A DNA stretch of 57,996 bases from positions 1-57,996 of the forward strand of contig JAGAYI010000015.1 of the NCBI GenBank assembly GCA_017940545.1, in the 5' to 3' direction. The position numbers were made by a program, and so were the translations under genes. This stretch comes from Prevotella sp. Its GTDB lineage: Bacteria > Bacteroidota > Bacteroidia > Bacteroidales > Bacteroidaceae. Below are positions 50,441 through 57,996 of this stretch, one piece after another (the stretch's first letter is position 1; every line of letters begins with the position of its first letter). The notes under the pieces were generated by a model that was given only the letters and a program-made list of their open reading frames with translations, was not told where the DNA came from and searched no databases.

Positions 50441-52468
50441 TCAGAACTTGTAGGTCAGCTGCAGGTCGAGGTCGGTCATGGCGGAATGCATGACCATTTG
50501 CTTGTCGGTGCCTATGGTGGAACGGTCGAAGTATTTGGTCATGCCGAGCTTGGCGGTGAGGGTCAGCCGGTTCAGCACGTCGGTACGGGCCATGAGCCAG
50601 CAGCGTAGCCCTTCGCCGTAGAACATGGGGAACGAGAACTGATACAGTGGCGCACGCTCATACAGGTATAGGCGTGCATCATAGCTGTCGGTGTGGAAAT
50701 AGCCTGCACCAATGTCTATCTTGATGCCCTTCAGCTGGCTGCTCATCCGTTCGCTCACCATGAATCCCAGGTCGTTCCCGTCGTTGTTGACGTATGCCGC
50801 ATCAGCCTGTGTGTGCAGGGTGACTCCCCACGGGGTGTCGTGACTGAGCGTGAGCCGGCCGCGATGCTCCATGCGGTTGGCGAGCAGGGTTTTCTCTGCG
50901 TTGTCACGCTGACGCAGGTGCAGGCGGTAGCGGCCCGCCAGTCGCCAGCGCCGGGCTGTGTAGGCGGCAGAGAGCAGGTTGTCCCAGGCGTATGACGACT
51001 GTGAAGCCTGATACTTAGGCCACGCAAAGTATGCCACGTCGGTGTAGGCAGCCAGCAGCAGTTGCCGGTTGGGTCGCCACGTGGCCCCCACGTAGAGTCC
51101 GCTTTCGTTCTGCACGCGTCCTCCCTCGGCAAAGCTGCGGGCGTGAAGCGCCTGGTAGCGGTAGGCATAGAAGCGTTGCAGTGCCATGATGCTGAAGTCG
51201 GACGTGGGTTGGAAGCTGAGGGCATTGATGGTGGCCAAGGCGCCATTCCCGTCGATGGCCGTTTCGCCGCTGAGCGACAGCCGGTGTGTGGTGTAGCGAT
51301 AGTCTATGGAGGCATTCATGAAGTTGCTGCCCTGCGCATAGTGTCGGCGGTAGAGCGTCTGGGTGTTGGGCTGCAACGGTCGGCTCAGGTGGGTATAGGC
51401 CACGGTAGCCCCAATGCGCAGGGCCTCACGGCGGTAGTCAATATGCAGTCCGGCATCCGTCTGTGTGAGGTTGTGCTTTTTCTGCATCTCGGCCGGTGTG
51501 CGGTGGTAGCCGTCGGTGAGTATTGTGGCCGCCGTCCCGTCAGCGTTTAGCGTGGCATCAACGGGACGGCAGGAGGCATAGGCGGTGAGCAGCAGGGTTC
51601 CTTTCCTACCTGTGCCGAAGGGCAGGAGCGACGTGGGCAGGCGCAGGGTGACGGCACCCCCTTGCAGGTACCCGTACTCCATGCGCGACGAATTGGGGCG
51701 TATGGCGTTATTCGTGCGTCCCAGGTTTTGCAGGGTGGCCAGCTTACCAAGGTTGAAGCCTCCGTTCATAATCAGTCCCATGCCTAACGACAGGCGGTAC
51801 TGTCCCGCGGCCAGGGCCTCGACGGGGCCTAATCGCTGCAGCATGAGATACCAGGCATAGTGGTCGTAGCCCAGACTGTTTCCCTCGGCAAAGAATGGCT
51901 CTCCGGCATCCTGTGCCCCCAACAGTCCGACCCTGACGCGCTGTCCGTAGTGGAACTTATAGCGCACGGTGTGCTTATAGGGATAGCCCAGATAGCCGTT
52001 GCGGTCGCCTTCGCGCCGGTAGAAGGGCACGCGCAGCGAGGCCGTCACGTCGTGCTTTCCCCATCGCAGCAGACTGTCAAGCCGGGGCAGTGGCGGTACT
52101 GCCGGCTGGTGGCCCAGAAAGACGAAGCACTGCAGCAACTGCCGCCGTTCGTAGTCCAGCGACCTGATCATCTGCAGCTCGCCCAGCGTCTGCAGCTCAC
52201 CGTGACGGTAGCGGTAGGCCATGATGTCCTCTACCTGCTGGGCGGTGAGAAAGGGCAGGGCTTCCAGGTCGTCGCGCGTGGCCTGGTTCAGGTCGATGGG
52301 GTGGGTGGCGAGGCTGCTCAGCCATTCGTAGTTCTCCTCCCAGTCGGCCGACTCCACGTCTTCCACGTCAGAAAGCCGCTGGAACATCTCTTGCCACGAC
52401 TCGTCGTCTTGAGCACTGCAGGCGACGGGAACAAGGAGCAGGGCGACGAGCAGCAATCGTTTTTTCAT
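50441..52468 (-). CDS. Helix-hairpin-helix protein with outer-membrane barrel
   Basis: This 675-residue protein has a signal peptide (VACSAQ). A short ComEA-like helix-hairpin-helix region follows: PIDLNQATRDDLEALPFLTAQQVEDIMAYR (57-86, split as LNQATRDDLEALPFLT and EDIMAYR), with a second copy at GELQTLGELQMIRSLD. The rest is a large beta-barrel-like domain ending in a phenylalanine (LQLTYKF). Proteins of this layout are common in Bacteroidetes, and their role is not established; DNA uptake has been suggested from the hairpin motif. The start is eight bases after nrdG. Confidence 0.8.
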   Translation of the reverse strand: MKKRLLLVALLLVPVACSAQDDESWQEMFQRLSDVEDVESADWEENYEWLSSLATHPIDLNQATRDDLEALPFLTAQQVEDIMAYRYRHGELQTLGELQMIRSLDYERRQLLQCFVFLGHQPAVPPLPRLDSLLRWGKHDVTASLRVPFYRREGDRNGYLGYPYKHTVRYKFHYGQRVRVGLLGAQDAGEPFFAEGNSLGYDHYAWYLMLQRLGPVEALAAGQYRLSLGMGLIMNGGFNLGKLATLQNLGRTNNAIRPNSSRMEYGYLQGGAVTLRLPTSLLPFGTGRKGTLLLTAYASCRPVDATLNADGTAATILTDGYHRTPAEMQKKHNLTQTDAGLHIDYRREALRIGATVAYTHLSRPLQPNTQTLYRRHYAQGSNFMNASIDYRYTTHRLSLSGETAIDGNGALATINALSFQPTSDFSIMALQRFYAYRYQALHARSFAEGGRVQNESGLYVGATWRPNRQLLLAAYTDVAYFAWPKYQASQSSYAWDNLLSAAYTARRWRLAGRYRLHLRQRDNAEKTLLANRMEHRGRLTLSHDTPWGVTLHTQADAAYVNNDGNDLGFMVSERMSSQLKGIKIDIGAGYFHTDSYDARLYLYERAPLYQFSFPMFYGEGLRCWLMARTDVLNRLTLTAKLGMTKYFDRSTIGTDKQMVMHSAMTDLDLQLTYKF

Positions 52469-52476
52469 TTCATGCC

Positions 52477-52944
52477 TTATTTCCTCCAGAAGTGCGAGGT
52501 AATGTCTTCAAAGCTGCCATCCTCGGTCTGGCGGTAGAAGCGTTGGTTGGTGGTGGGTTTGTTGAGCGGTCCGAGGTGTCGTATGTAGGGCCCTATTTTC
52601 AGGTAGTCGAAATCGGTCTTGCAGACGAATGACGGAATGCGCAGCCGTCCGCTGTACCATGCCACCTTGAATTGCGGGTGTTCCTCATGAATGTATTGTG
52701 CCAGAAGGTTCACGCTCTTGGGGTCGCTGTCTCCGCCCATGAAGGAAAAGCAGGTAATGTCGGTGCCGTATCTGTTGACGAAGGCATCAATGGCATTGGT
52801 GTCGAGCGGCAGTCCGATGTCTTCCCACAGGTACTGGCTGTGGCAGCCCGGGCAATGACACGGACAATTGGAGATATTAATAGCTAGCGTCACCTCGTCA
52901 GGAATTTCCTGAAAGACGACGCTGGAATTCACATACTTTAGCAT
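52477..52944 (-). CDS. nrdG: Anaerobic ribonucleotide reductase activating protein
   Basis: This 155-residue radical-SAM enzyme has the CxxxCxxC cluster in NCPCHCPGCHS and GGDSDP downstream. It installs the glycyl radical on NrdD under anaerobic conditions. It follows nrdD by 17 bases on the same strand. Confidence 0.94.
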   Translation of the reverse strand: MLKYVNSSVVFQEIPDEVTLAINISNCPCHCPGCHSQYLWEDIGLPLDTNAIDAFVNRYGTDITCFSFMGGDSDPKSVNLLAQYIHEEHPQFKVAWYSGRLRIPSFVCKTDFDYLKIGPYIRHLGPLNKPTTNQRFYRQTEDGSFEDITSHFWRK

Positions 52945-52961
52945 TGTTCTATCGTCTTACA

Positions 52962-55058
52962 CTACTCCGCATGAGCATAGAATCGACGGGCGGCCTCCTG
53001 CTGGCGCGGCTCCGAGAAGTTGCTGACACGCTTCAGATAACCGATAATACGCGTCATGTAGTCAATGTTCTTCGAGTGGCAGTGCGGGCACTCCTTCAGG
53101 TAGCGCTTGTCAATGGTTCCGCAGTCGTTGCACACGGTGTTGGGAATGTTGAACGTAAAGTAGTTGCAACCCTCCTTGGCGGCCACCTTCAGCAGGTGCA
53201 TGTACTGCTCCTTCGAGAGGTGCTCGTCCAGGTTCATGTGCAGGGCGGAGCCGCCAGTCAGGTGTTCTATGTAGGGTGCTCCGTGCAGCTTGAACTTGTC
53301 GATGATGGTCAGCGAGTCGTCCTCTACCACGTAGAAGTAGCTGTTGTAGCAGTCGCGGGGCACGAAGTATCCGTCCTCGCGGTCCCACTTGGCGTGCTTC
53401 ACGCCGACGTTCTCGGCCGGTATCATCTCGCAGTTGAACATGACGTCCTTCGTACGGTACTGCCTGTTGTACTTCTCAATGAGTCCCAGAATGCCCTGTA
53501 CGAAGTGCAGATAGTCGTCGTTCGGCGTAATCTTCAGTCCCATGAACTCGGCAGCCTCTACCAGTCCGTTGATGCCGATGGTCAGGTACTGCCTACCTAT
53601 ATTAATATAGCCGGCATCAAACAGCGGCAGCATGCCGTGTGCCTGCAGGTCCTTCAGGTTCTCGTTGTAGGCTAACTGCACCTTGTGGCAGAGGTCGATG
53701 ACCGTTCCGAGGTACTCCAGGTAGTCCATCTTGTGGTTCACGGCATACTGTATGCAGCGGTTCAGGTTGATGGTCAGCACGCTCTTCGAGCCCGTGCTCA
53801 CGCCGCCGGCGCCCAGCGTGTAGCTGAAGCCGTTGTCGGTAATCTCGTTGCGCAGGCGGCAGCACGAACTCAGCGAGTCGGCATTGTCGCTCATGTAGGT
53901 GAAGAACGAGTGGCCCTCGGCATACATCTCGGCCGTAAACTCGCCCCACTCCTTGTCCTTGCACTCGCCGTTTTCATCGACCAGCAGAGCCATGGTCTCC
54001 ACGGGGAAGGTGAGCAGGGTCTTCGTACGCTCGTGGTTAAACCACTTCATGAAGCGTTTCTGCAGCCAGCTCAGTCCGTTCCAGTCGGGCTTCGAGCCGT
54101 CGGGGAAGTAGAACTCGCCGAAGATGCTCTCGAAGTAGTAGCGGTCGTAGTAGGCCACGTTCCAGAACACGGCCTGGTAGTTGCGTGCGCCGGTGGGCTG
54201 GTTGAGCGAATAGACTATCTGCTCGAAGTAGTCGGTAATCACCTTGTCCAGCGTACGGTGCTTCAGCGAGAGATCGACCACCTCGTCGGCCCGCTGCCAG
54301 TAGTCCAGACCGAACTCCTTGCCTATAAAGTAGTTCATGTACATCAGGAACTCCGGCGTGGCGCAGGCACCGCTCAGCATGGAGCTGACCATGAACACCA
54401 TGTTGATGAACCCGCCGCAGTACGACTTCAGGTTGGTCGGGGCCGTCGAGTTGCCGCCTATGCTGGTCGTACCGCCGATAAGCCAGGGGTACATGGTGAT
54501 GGAGGCACAGTAGTTGGCCAGCGAGGTTTCATCATTCTTATATATAAAGTGGTGTGTCAGTTTGTCGATGTATTCGTCGGCCAGCTGCTTGCCGTACATC
54601 TTCTTGATGCGGTCGGTCAGCAGTCGGCGGTTCAGGCGTATGAAGCTCGACTTGGGCAGTTCGCCAATGAGGGTGGCAATGTTCTTGTGCTCCACGTTGG
54701 CATTGGCGTCGTACTTCGAGCCCGTGGCCGCGTTCACCGACTCCACGTAGTCGGAAAGGAACTGCAGGCGGGCCAGCGTCTCACGGTCTTCACTGTGTGC
54801 CTGACGGTACAGCATGAACGACTTGGCCACCTGGTAGTAGCCCTCGCGCATGAGAGCCTCCTCCACCTGGTTCTGAATGTCCTCCACCTTAATGTCGTCG
54901 TGCATGTCCAAGTGGCTCAGAATCTTGGAAATGGTGCTCAAATCAGCCGGCACGTTTACACTTTCGAACGCCTTGACGATGGCGTTCATAATCTTGTCTA
55001 ACGAAAAACGGTCCTTCGAACCGTCGCGTTTGGTAATGGTGAAATTCTTGATTTCCAT
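52962..55058 (-). CDS. nrdD: Anaerobic ribonucleoside-triphosphate reductase, class III
   Basis: This 698-residue protein has an N-terminal ATP-cone (TKRDGSKDRFSLDKIMNAIVKAF region, from residue 8), the catalytic barrel, and the C-terminal zinc site CNDCGTIDKRYLKECPHC followed by RIIGYLKRVSNFSEPRQ, where the glycine carries the radical. It makes dNTPs anaerobically with NrdG. A start 31 codons upstream would lie beyond the normal family start and within a repeat-rich leader; MEIKNFTITKRDG is the usual beginning. Confidence 0.95.
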   Translation of the reverse strand: MEIKNFTITKRDGSKDRFSLDKIMNAIVKAFESVNVPADLSTISKILSHLDMHDDIKVEDIQNQVEEALMREGYYQVAKSFMLYRQAHSEDRETLARLQFLSDYVESVNAATGSKYDANANVEHKNIATLIGELPKSSFIRLNRRLLTDRIKKMYGKQLADEYIDKLTHHFIYKNDETSLANYCASITMYPWLIGGTTSIGGNSTAPTNLKSYCGGFINMVFMVSSMLSGACATPEFLMYMNYFIGKEFGLDYWQRADEVVDLSLKHRTLDKVITDYFEQIVYSLNQPTGARNYQAVFWNVAYYDRYYFESIFGEFYFPDGSKPDWNGLSWLQKRFMKWFNHERTKTLLTFPVETMALLVDENGECKDKEWGEFTAEMYAEGHSFFTYMSDNADSLSSCCRLRNEITDNGFSYTLGAGGVSTGSKSVLTINLNRCIQYAVNHKMDYLEYLGTVIDLCHKVQLAYNENLKDLQAHGMLPLFDAGYINIGRQYLTIGINGLVEAAEFMGLKITPNDDYLHFVQGILGLIEKYNRQYRTKDVMFNCEMIPAENVGVKHAKWDREDGYFVPRDCYNSYFYVVEDDSLTIIDKFKLHGAPYIEHLTGGSALHMNLDEHLSKEQYMHLLKVAAKEGCNYFTFNIPNTVCNDCGTIDKRYLKECPHCHSKNIDYMTRIIGYLKRVSNFSEPRQQEAARRFYAHAE

Positions 55059-55108
55059 TATGTTATGTCTAATATTTATAGTTGTTTTTTCATTTGTCTT
55101 TGTATTGT

Positions 55109-55162
55109 AAAGTTTTCCGTTTTGGACAACTTTTCCGCTTTCTCTTTCCAAAAAGTTTTCCG
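55109..55162 (-). promoter_or_regulatory. Three direct repeats in the nrdD leader
   Basis: On the minus strand CGGAAAACTTT, CGGAAAAGTTG and CGGAAAACTTT (positions 55152-55162, 55127-55137, 55109-55119) lie about 18 to 25 bases apart. They may be binding sites for a regulator or RNA elements. They do not fit the NrdR box. Confidence 0.5.
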
Positions 55163-55185
55163 TTTTTGAAAACCGAAACCGGTTG

Positions 55186-55193
55186 CAAAGTTA
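55186..55193 (-). promoter_or_regulatory. -7 box of nrdD
   Basis: TAACTTTG on the minus strand, giving a leader of about 120 bases that contains the three repeats. Confidence 0.5.
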
Positions 55194-55313
55194 CAAAAAT
55201 ATTCTAACATTGTATCTGTTTAGGGCAAAATTTTTTATTTTTTTTCTGTGTCCGCTAACACTCCCCGTTCGTTAATCTTCTCAAAAAAGTTAGCCGGTTA
55301 CACCAAATTATTG

Positions 55314-55321
55314 TACCTTTG
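55314..55321 (+). promoter_or_regulatory. -7 box of the SF1 helicase gene
   Basis: TACCTTTG ends 11 bases before the ATG, predicting a leader of only about five bases. Confidence 0.5.
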
Positions 55322-55332
55322 CAGTCATTTAA

Positions 55333-57207
55333 ATGGACGCACTACAAGCACTTACCCAACAGCGACTGCTGCTCCAGCTGGAGTACAGCACCGAGAAGGA
55401 AGCCTTCCGCCGGCAGACCGAGGAGTCTGGCATTGAACGGAAGGTCAGGCGCGGCGATGCCTGGTGGCCGCTGCGCCTGGGGCGTTCGTACTACAACTCC
55501 ATGAACCAGCTGACCCTTGAGGTGGTTCGCGAGGCTGACACCGACGTGGAGCACAACTTTGAGTTCGGCCGGCCAGTCGTGTTCTTTGCCATGGCGCCAG
55601 CACCCCACGCAAAAACCGCAACGCTCAGCTACCTGCCCTTCACGGCCACCGTCAGCTACGTCGATGGCGACCGCATGGTCGTCATACTGCCTGACAGCGG
55701 ACGGCTGCTCGACCTGCAGCGCAGGGACGAGCCCCTGGGCGTGCAGCTGTCGTTCGACGAGACCAGCTACCGCTGCATGTTCGACGCCCTCGACCGCACC
55801 ATGCGGGCCAAGGGGCGGCTGGCCTACCTGCGCGACCTCTTCTTCTCGCGGCAGCGACCGGCCACGCTGACTTTCCAGAACATGCGCTTCCCCTACCTGA
55901 ACAGCACCCAGGAGCGGGCCGTCAACGAGGTGCTGCGGGCCAAGGACGTGGCCATCGTGCACGGCCCGCCCGGCACGGGCAAGACCACCACGCTCGTAGA
56001 GGCCATTCGCGAGACGCTGATGCGCGAGCCGCAGGTGCTGGTGTGCGCACAGAGCAACATGGCCGTCGATTGGATTTCAGAGAAGCTCGTCGATCGCGGC
56101 ATCAACGTGCTCCGGCTGGGCAACCCCACGCGCGTCAACGACAAGATGCTATCGTTCACCTACGAGCGGCGCTTCGAGGCGCACCCTGACTATCCGCAGC
56201 TGTGGGCCATACGCAAGGCCATTCGCGACCTGCGCAGCCACCGCCGGCGGGGCGACGAGAAGTTTCACCAGAAGCTGGAGAGCCTGAAGGGGCGGGCCGC
56301 TGAACTGGAAATACGCATCAACGGCGACCTGTTCGCCGAGGCACGCGTCATTGCCTGCACGCTGGTAGGCTCTGCCCACCGGCTGCTGGAGGGCATGAAG
56401 TTCGGAACGCTGTTCATCGACGAGGCCGCACAGGCCCTGGAGCCTGCCTGCTGGATTCCCATGCGGCGCGTCAGCCGCGTGGTGCTGGCCGGCGACCACT
56501 GCCAGCTGCCGCCCACCGTGAAGAGCATTGCCGCACTGAAGGCCGGACTGGGACGCACGCTCATGGAGCGACTGGTGGAGCTGAAGCCCGAGGCCGTCAC
56601 GCTGCTGCAGGTGCAGTACCGCATGAACGACGACATCATGCGCTTCTCAAGCAACTACTTCTACCACGGAAAGGTGGTGTCGGCACCCGAAGTGAAGTTC
56701 CGCAGCATCCTCGACTTAGACAGGGCCATCACGTGGGTGGAGACCGCACCTACCGACGAGCAGCAGGGCGAAGCGTCAGCCGACGGACTGTCGCTCGTCA
56801 ACCAGGCGGAGGCGGTGCTGACACTCGACGCGCTGCAGCAGTACTTCAGCCGCATAGGCAAGCAGCGACTACTGGACGAGCGCATCGACGTGGGCATCAT
56901 TTCGCCCTACCGTGCACAGGTGCAGCTGCTCAGACGACTGCTGGCGAAGCGCGAATTCTTCAAGCCCTTCCGCCGATTCATTTCCGTCAATACCGTCGAT
57001 GGCTTCCAGGGTCAGGAGCGCGACGTCATCGTCATCTCGCTCGTACGCTCCAACGACGAGGGACAGATAGGCTTCCTGCGTGACCTGCGCCGCATGAACG
57101 TGGCCATGACCCGCGCACGCATGAAACTCATCATTCTCGGCGACCGGCACACGCTGGCACGCCACCCTTTCTACCGCCAGCTGTGCGACTATGTAGATAG
57201 TCTGTAA
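55333..57207 (+). CDS. SF1B helicase, IGHMBP2/Upf1-like
   Basis: This 624-residue helicase begins with a beta-barrel-type N-terminal region. Motif I is HGPPGTGKTTT near residue 210, motif II LFIDEAAQALEP near 360, motif III VLAGDHCQLPPTV, motif V NTVDGFQGQERDVIVIS and motif VI MNVAMTRARMKLIILG. It resembles eukaryotic SMUBP2/IGHMBP2 and acts on RNA or DNA 5'-3'. Unlike the 922-residue helicase it has no nuclease domain. It is a single gene divergent from nrdD. Confidence 0.9.
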   Translation: MDALQALTQQRLLLQLEYSTEKEAFRRQTEESGIERKVRRGDAWWPLRLGRSYYNSMNQLTLEVVREADTDVEHNFEFGRPVVFFAMAPAPHAKTATLSYLPFTATVSYVDGDRMVVILPDSGRLLDLQRRDEPLGVQLSFDETSYRCMFDALDRTMRAKGRLAYLRDLFFSRQRPATLTFQNMRFPYLNSTQERAVNEVLRAKDVAIVHGPPGTGKTTTLVEAIRETLMREPQVLVCAQSNMAVDWISEKLVDRGINVLRLGNPTRVNDKMLSFTYERRFEAHPDYPQLWAIRKAIRDLRSHRRRGDEKFHQKLESLKGRAAELEIRINGDLFAEARVIACTLVGSAHRLLEGMKFGTLFIDEAAQALEPACWIPMRRVSRVVLAGDHCQLPPTVKSIAALKAGLGRTLMERLVELKPEAVTLLQVQYRMNDDIMRFSSNYFYHGKVVSAPEVKFRSILDLDRAITWVETAPTDEQQGEASADGLSLVNQAEAVLTLDALQQYFSRIGKQRLLDERIDVGIISPYRAQVQLLRRLLAKREFFKPFRRFISVNTVDGFQGQERDVIVISLVRSNDEGQIGFLRDLRRMNVAMTRARMKLIILGDRHTLARHPFYRQLCDYVDSL

Positions 57208-57372
57208 CCCTGTTTCCCCTACCCAAAGTCCCCGTTTCCCCGGCACTTTCTCCCAGTTTCCCCGGCAGTGTCTTCCTAACAGTCGGCACCGTCCGACGGG
57301 AAACGGCATGGTGCCGTGACAGGAGGTTCCCCGTTTTTTTACTTCTCTACTGCAATTTTTTTACTGTGAAAC
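57208..57372. other. Non-coding stretch with repeated pyrimidine blocks
   Basis: GTTTCCCC occurs several times in the first ~60 bases (two of them in AGTTTCCCCGGCA / CGTTTCCCCGGCA contexts), followed by an inverted repeat GGCACC/GGTGCC. No reading frame is convincing. Confidence 0.4.
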
Positions 57373-57402
57373 TTGTTTTTTTAGAAAAATTGCGTATCTT
57401 TG
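57373..57402 (+). promoter_or_regulatory. Promoter-like pair
   Basis: TTG, 19 bases, TATCTTTG: a near-consensus promoter that would transcribe a 34-codon reading frame and the structured stretch before the last gene. Confidence 0.65.
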
Positions 57403-57443
57403 CATGCAAGATTAAAAACAGAAACACCCTAAAACAAGAAGAC

Positions 57444-57548
57444 ATGCTTTTGACTTTGACCACACAGACAGGCCACCAGACTGACTGCCGACACGCTTTC
57501 GTTGCCGGATTGGAGCATGTCATTTTACCCCCCCCATACACGCTGTAA
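57444..57548 (+). CDS. Possible 34-residue peptide
   Basis: A short ATG frame lies about 36 bases after a good promoter and ends PPPYTL. There is no signal peptide or recognisable motif. It could be a leader peptide for the secreted gene about 180 bases downstream, or chance. Confidence 0.3.
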   Translation: MLLTLTTQTGHQTDCRHAFVAGLEHVILPPPYTL

Positions 57549-57577
57549 GTAGCTTAGAATCAATTATTTCGGCGCTC

Positions 57578-57633
57578 GTGGCATCGAAGGCCACACGGCG
57601 CGTTTGCGCCCCGCTACGGGGCTCAGACGCGCC
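57578..57633 (+). promoter_or_regulatory. Hairpins in the leader of the terminal gene
   Basis: GTGGC/GCCAC at 57578-57594, then a long stem GGCGCGT/ACGCGCC (57597-57603 with 57627-57633) enclosing GCCCCG/CGGGGC. The rest of the gap to the gene is AT-rich with nothing else visible. Confidence 0.5.
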
Positions 57634-57729
57634 TGTTGCGTGTTGGCTAATTTCAAAAAGATAGCCAGTACTATATCAGCATCAATTTTTATTTAAATAA
57701 ACAATTTTATTAATCAAAAAACAAAAACA

Positions 57730-57996
57730 ATGAAAATGAAACAAAAAGTACTTTCAATTCTCGCCCTGCTGATGATGACAGCGACGGGCGCATGGGCGCA
57801 AGCCTCCATGCTGGAGACTCCGCTGACCCTCGAGGCACTCACGGATGGTACCATCATGGTGAATTGCATCAGCACGCTGCCGAATGAGATGAAGTACTCC
57901 GTGAACGGTGGCGCGAAGACGGCCTTTACCACAACTACGACCATCGAAGGCTTGAAGGCTGGCGACAAGGTACAGTTCTATGGCAACAACGGCAAC
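57730..57996 (+). CDS. Secreted BspA/leucine-rich-repeat-type surface protein, 5' end only
   Basis: The first 89 codons are present; the window ends inside the gene. It starts with a signal peptide (MKMKQKVLSILALLMMTATGAWAQ, split here as MKMKQKVLSIL... and ATGAWAQ). The next ~60 residues, with TLEALTDGTIMV, KYSVNGG and LKAGDKVQFYGNNGN, match the N-terminal module common in Prevotella BspA-like surface and repeat proteins. The rest cannot be judged. Confidence 0.7.
   Translation, partial: MKMKQKVLSILALLMMTATGAWAQASMLETPLTLEALTDGTIMVNCISTLPNEMKYSVNGGAKTAFTTTTTIEGLKAGDKVQFYGNNGN

Noticed and set aside
53685-55001. 438-codon reading frame antisense to nrdD
   Set aside because: Produced by the third-codon GC bias of nrdD; its sequence has no family features. 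Similar antisense frames over helicases and enolase were dropped for the same reason.

Overview
The window looks like a chromosome segment from a Prevotella-like member of the Bacteroidales. Promoters follow the Bacteroidetes pattern (TTTG, about 20 bases, then TAnnTTTG; TATCTTTGC recurs many times). Start codons lack Shine-Dalgarno sequences. The gene content also fits the family: many secreted proteins and lipoproteins, DUF3108, LemA/DUF2207, GH36 and GH53 glycosidases, an anaerobic ribonucleotide reductase and a BspA-type surface protein. I found no tRNA, rRNA or transposase gene.

Layout. 1-9.5 kb: a GH3-type protein carrying an in-frame palindromic insert, an Ig-like lipoprotein, a DUF3108 protein, three small secreted proteins set among identical 62-bp palindromic repeats, an AraC-type sensor-regulator and a lipoprotein related to phosphatidylserine decarboxylase. 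9.6-15.5 kb: a Dna2-like nuclease-helicase, DUF2207/LemA membrane proteins and a small outer-membrane protein. 15.5-21 kb: a triple-AAA CbxX-like ATPase divergent from a Sel1-like protein, then a VirE-type ATPase bracketed by inverted repeats.

21-33 kb: a complete type III CRISPR interference and signalling locus. The array has 13 repeats and 12 spacers and is probably transcribed leftward. The ten-gene operon encodes Cas6, an HD-less Cas10, three Cas7-type domains in two proteins, a Csx10/Cas5-like protein, a small TIGR04423-like protein, a large TIGR03986-like RAMP, a CARF-HEPN ribonuclease, a Csx20-like protein and a four-helix membrane protein with a CARF-like C-terminus. No cas1 or cas2 is present. 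The logic is crRNA-guided transcript recognition, cyclic oligoadenylate synthesis by Cas10, activation of two different effectors (a soluble RNase and a membrane protein) and damping by the Csx20-like protein.

33-38.5 kb: an accessory island that looks like defence. It has a three-gene operon (DUF1016/YhcG nuclease, unknown protein, NADAR protein) and, next to it, a membrane-embedded protein with a PARP-type H-Y-E ADP-ribosyltransferase domain whose gene overlaps an HD-domain gene. An ADP-ribosylating protein and an ADP-ribose-family hydrolase so close together, next to type III CRISPR, form the best candidate here for an undescribed system. Divergent from the membrane protein is a transcript with a strongly structured 5' leader (a 10-bp closing helix and two GNRA-capped hairpins) ahead of an unrecognised gene.

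38.5-58 kb: mostly housekeeping and metabolism. It holds a GH36 alpha-galactosidase, enolase, an RluA-type pseudouridine synthase, a GH53 galactanase, a tatA-tatC cluster with two Tat-linked iron-sulphur proteins, MgtC, an ABC ATPase, nrdD-nrdG with a helix-hairpin-helix/outer-membrane protein, an SF1 helicase, and the 5' end of a secreted BspA-like protein cut by the window edge.

Function calls rest on motif recognition by eye. No database search was run.
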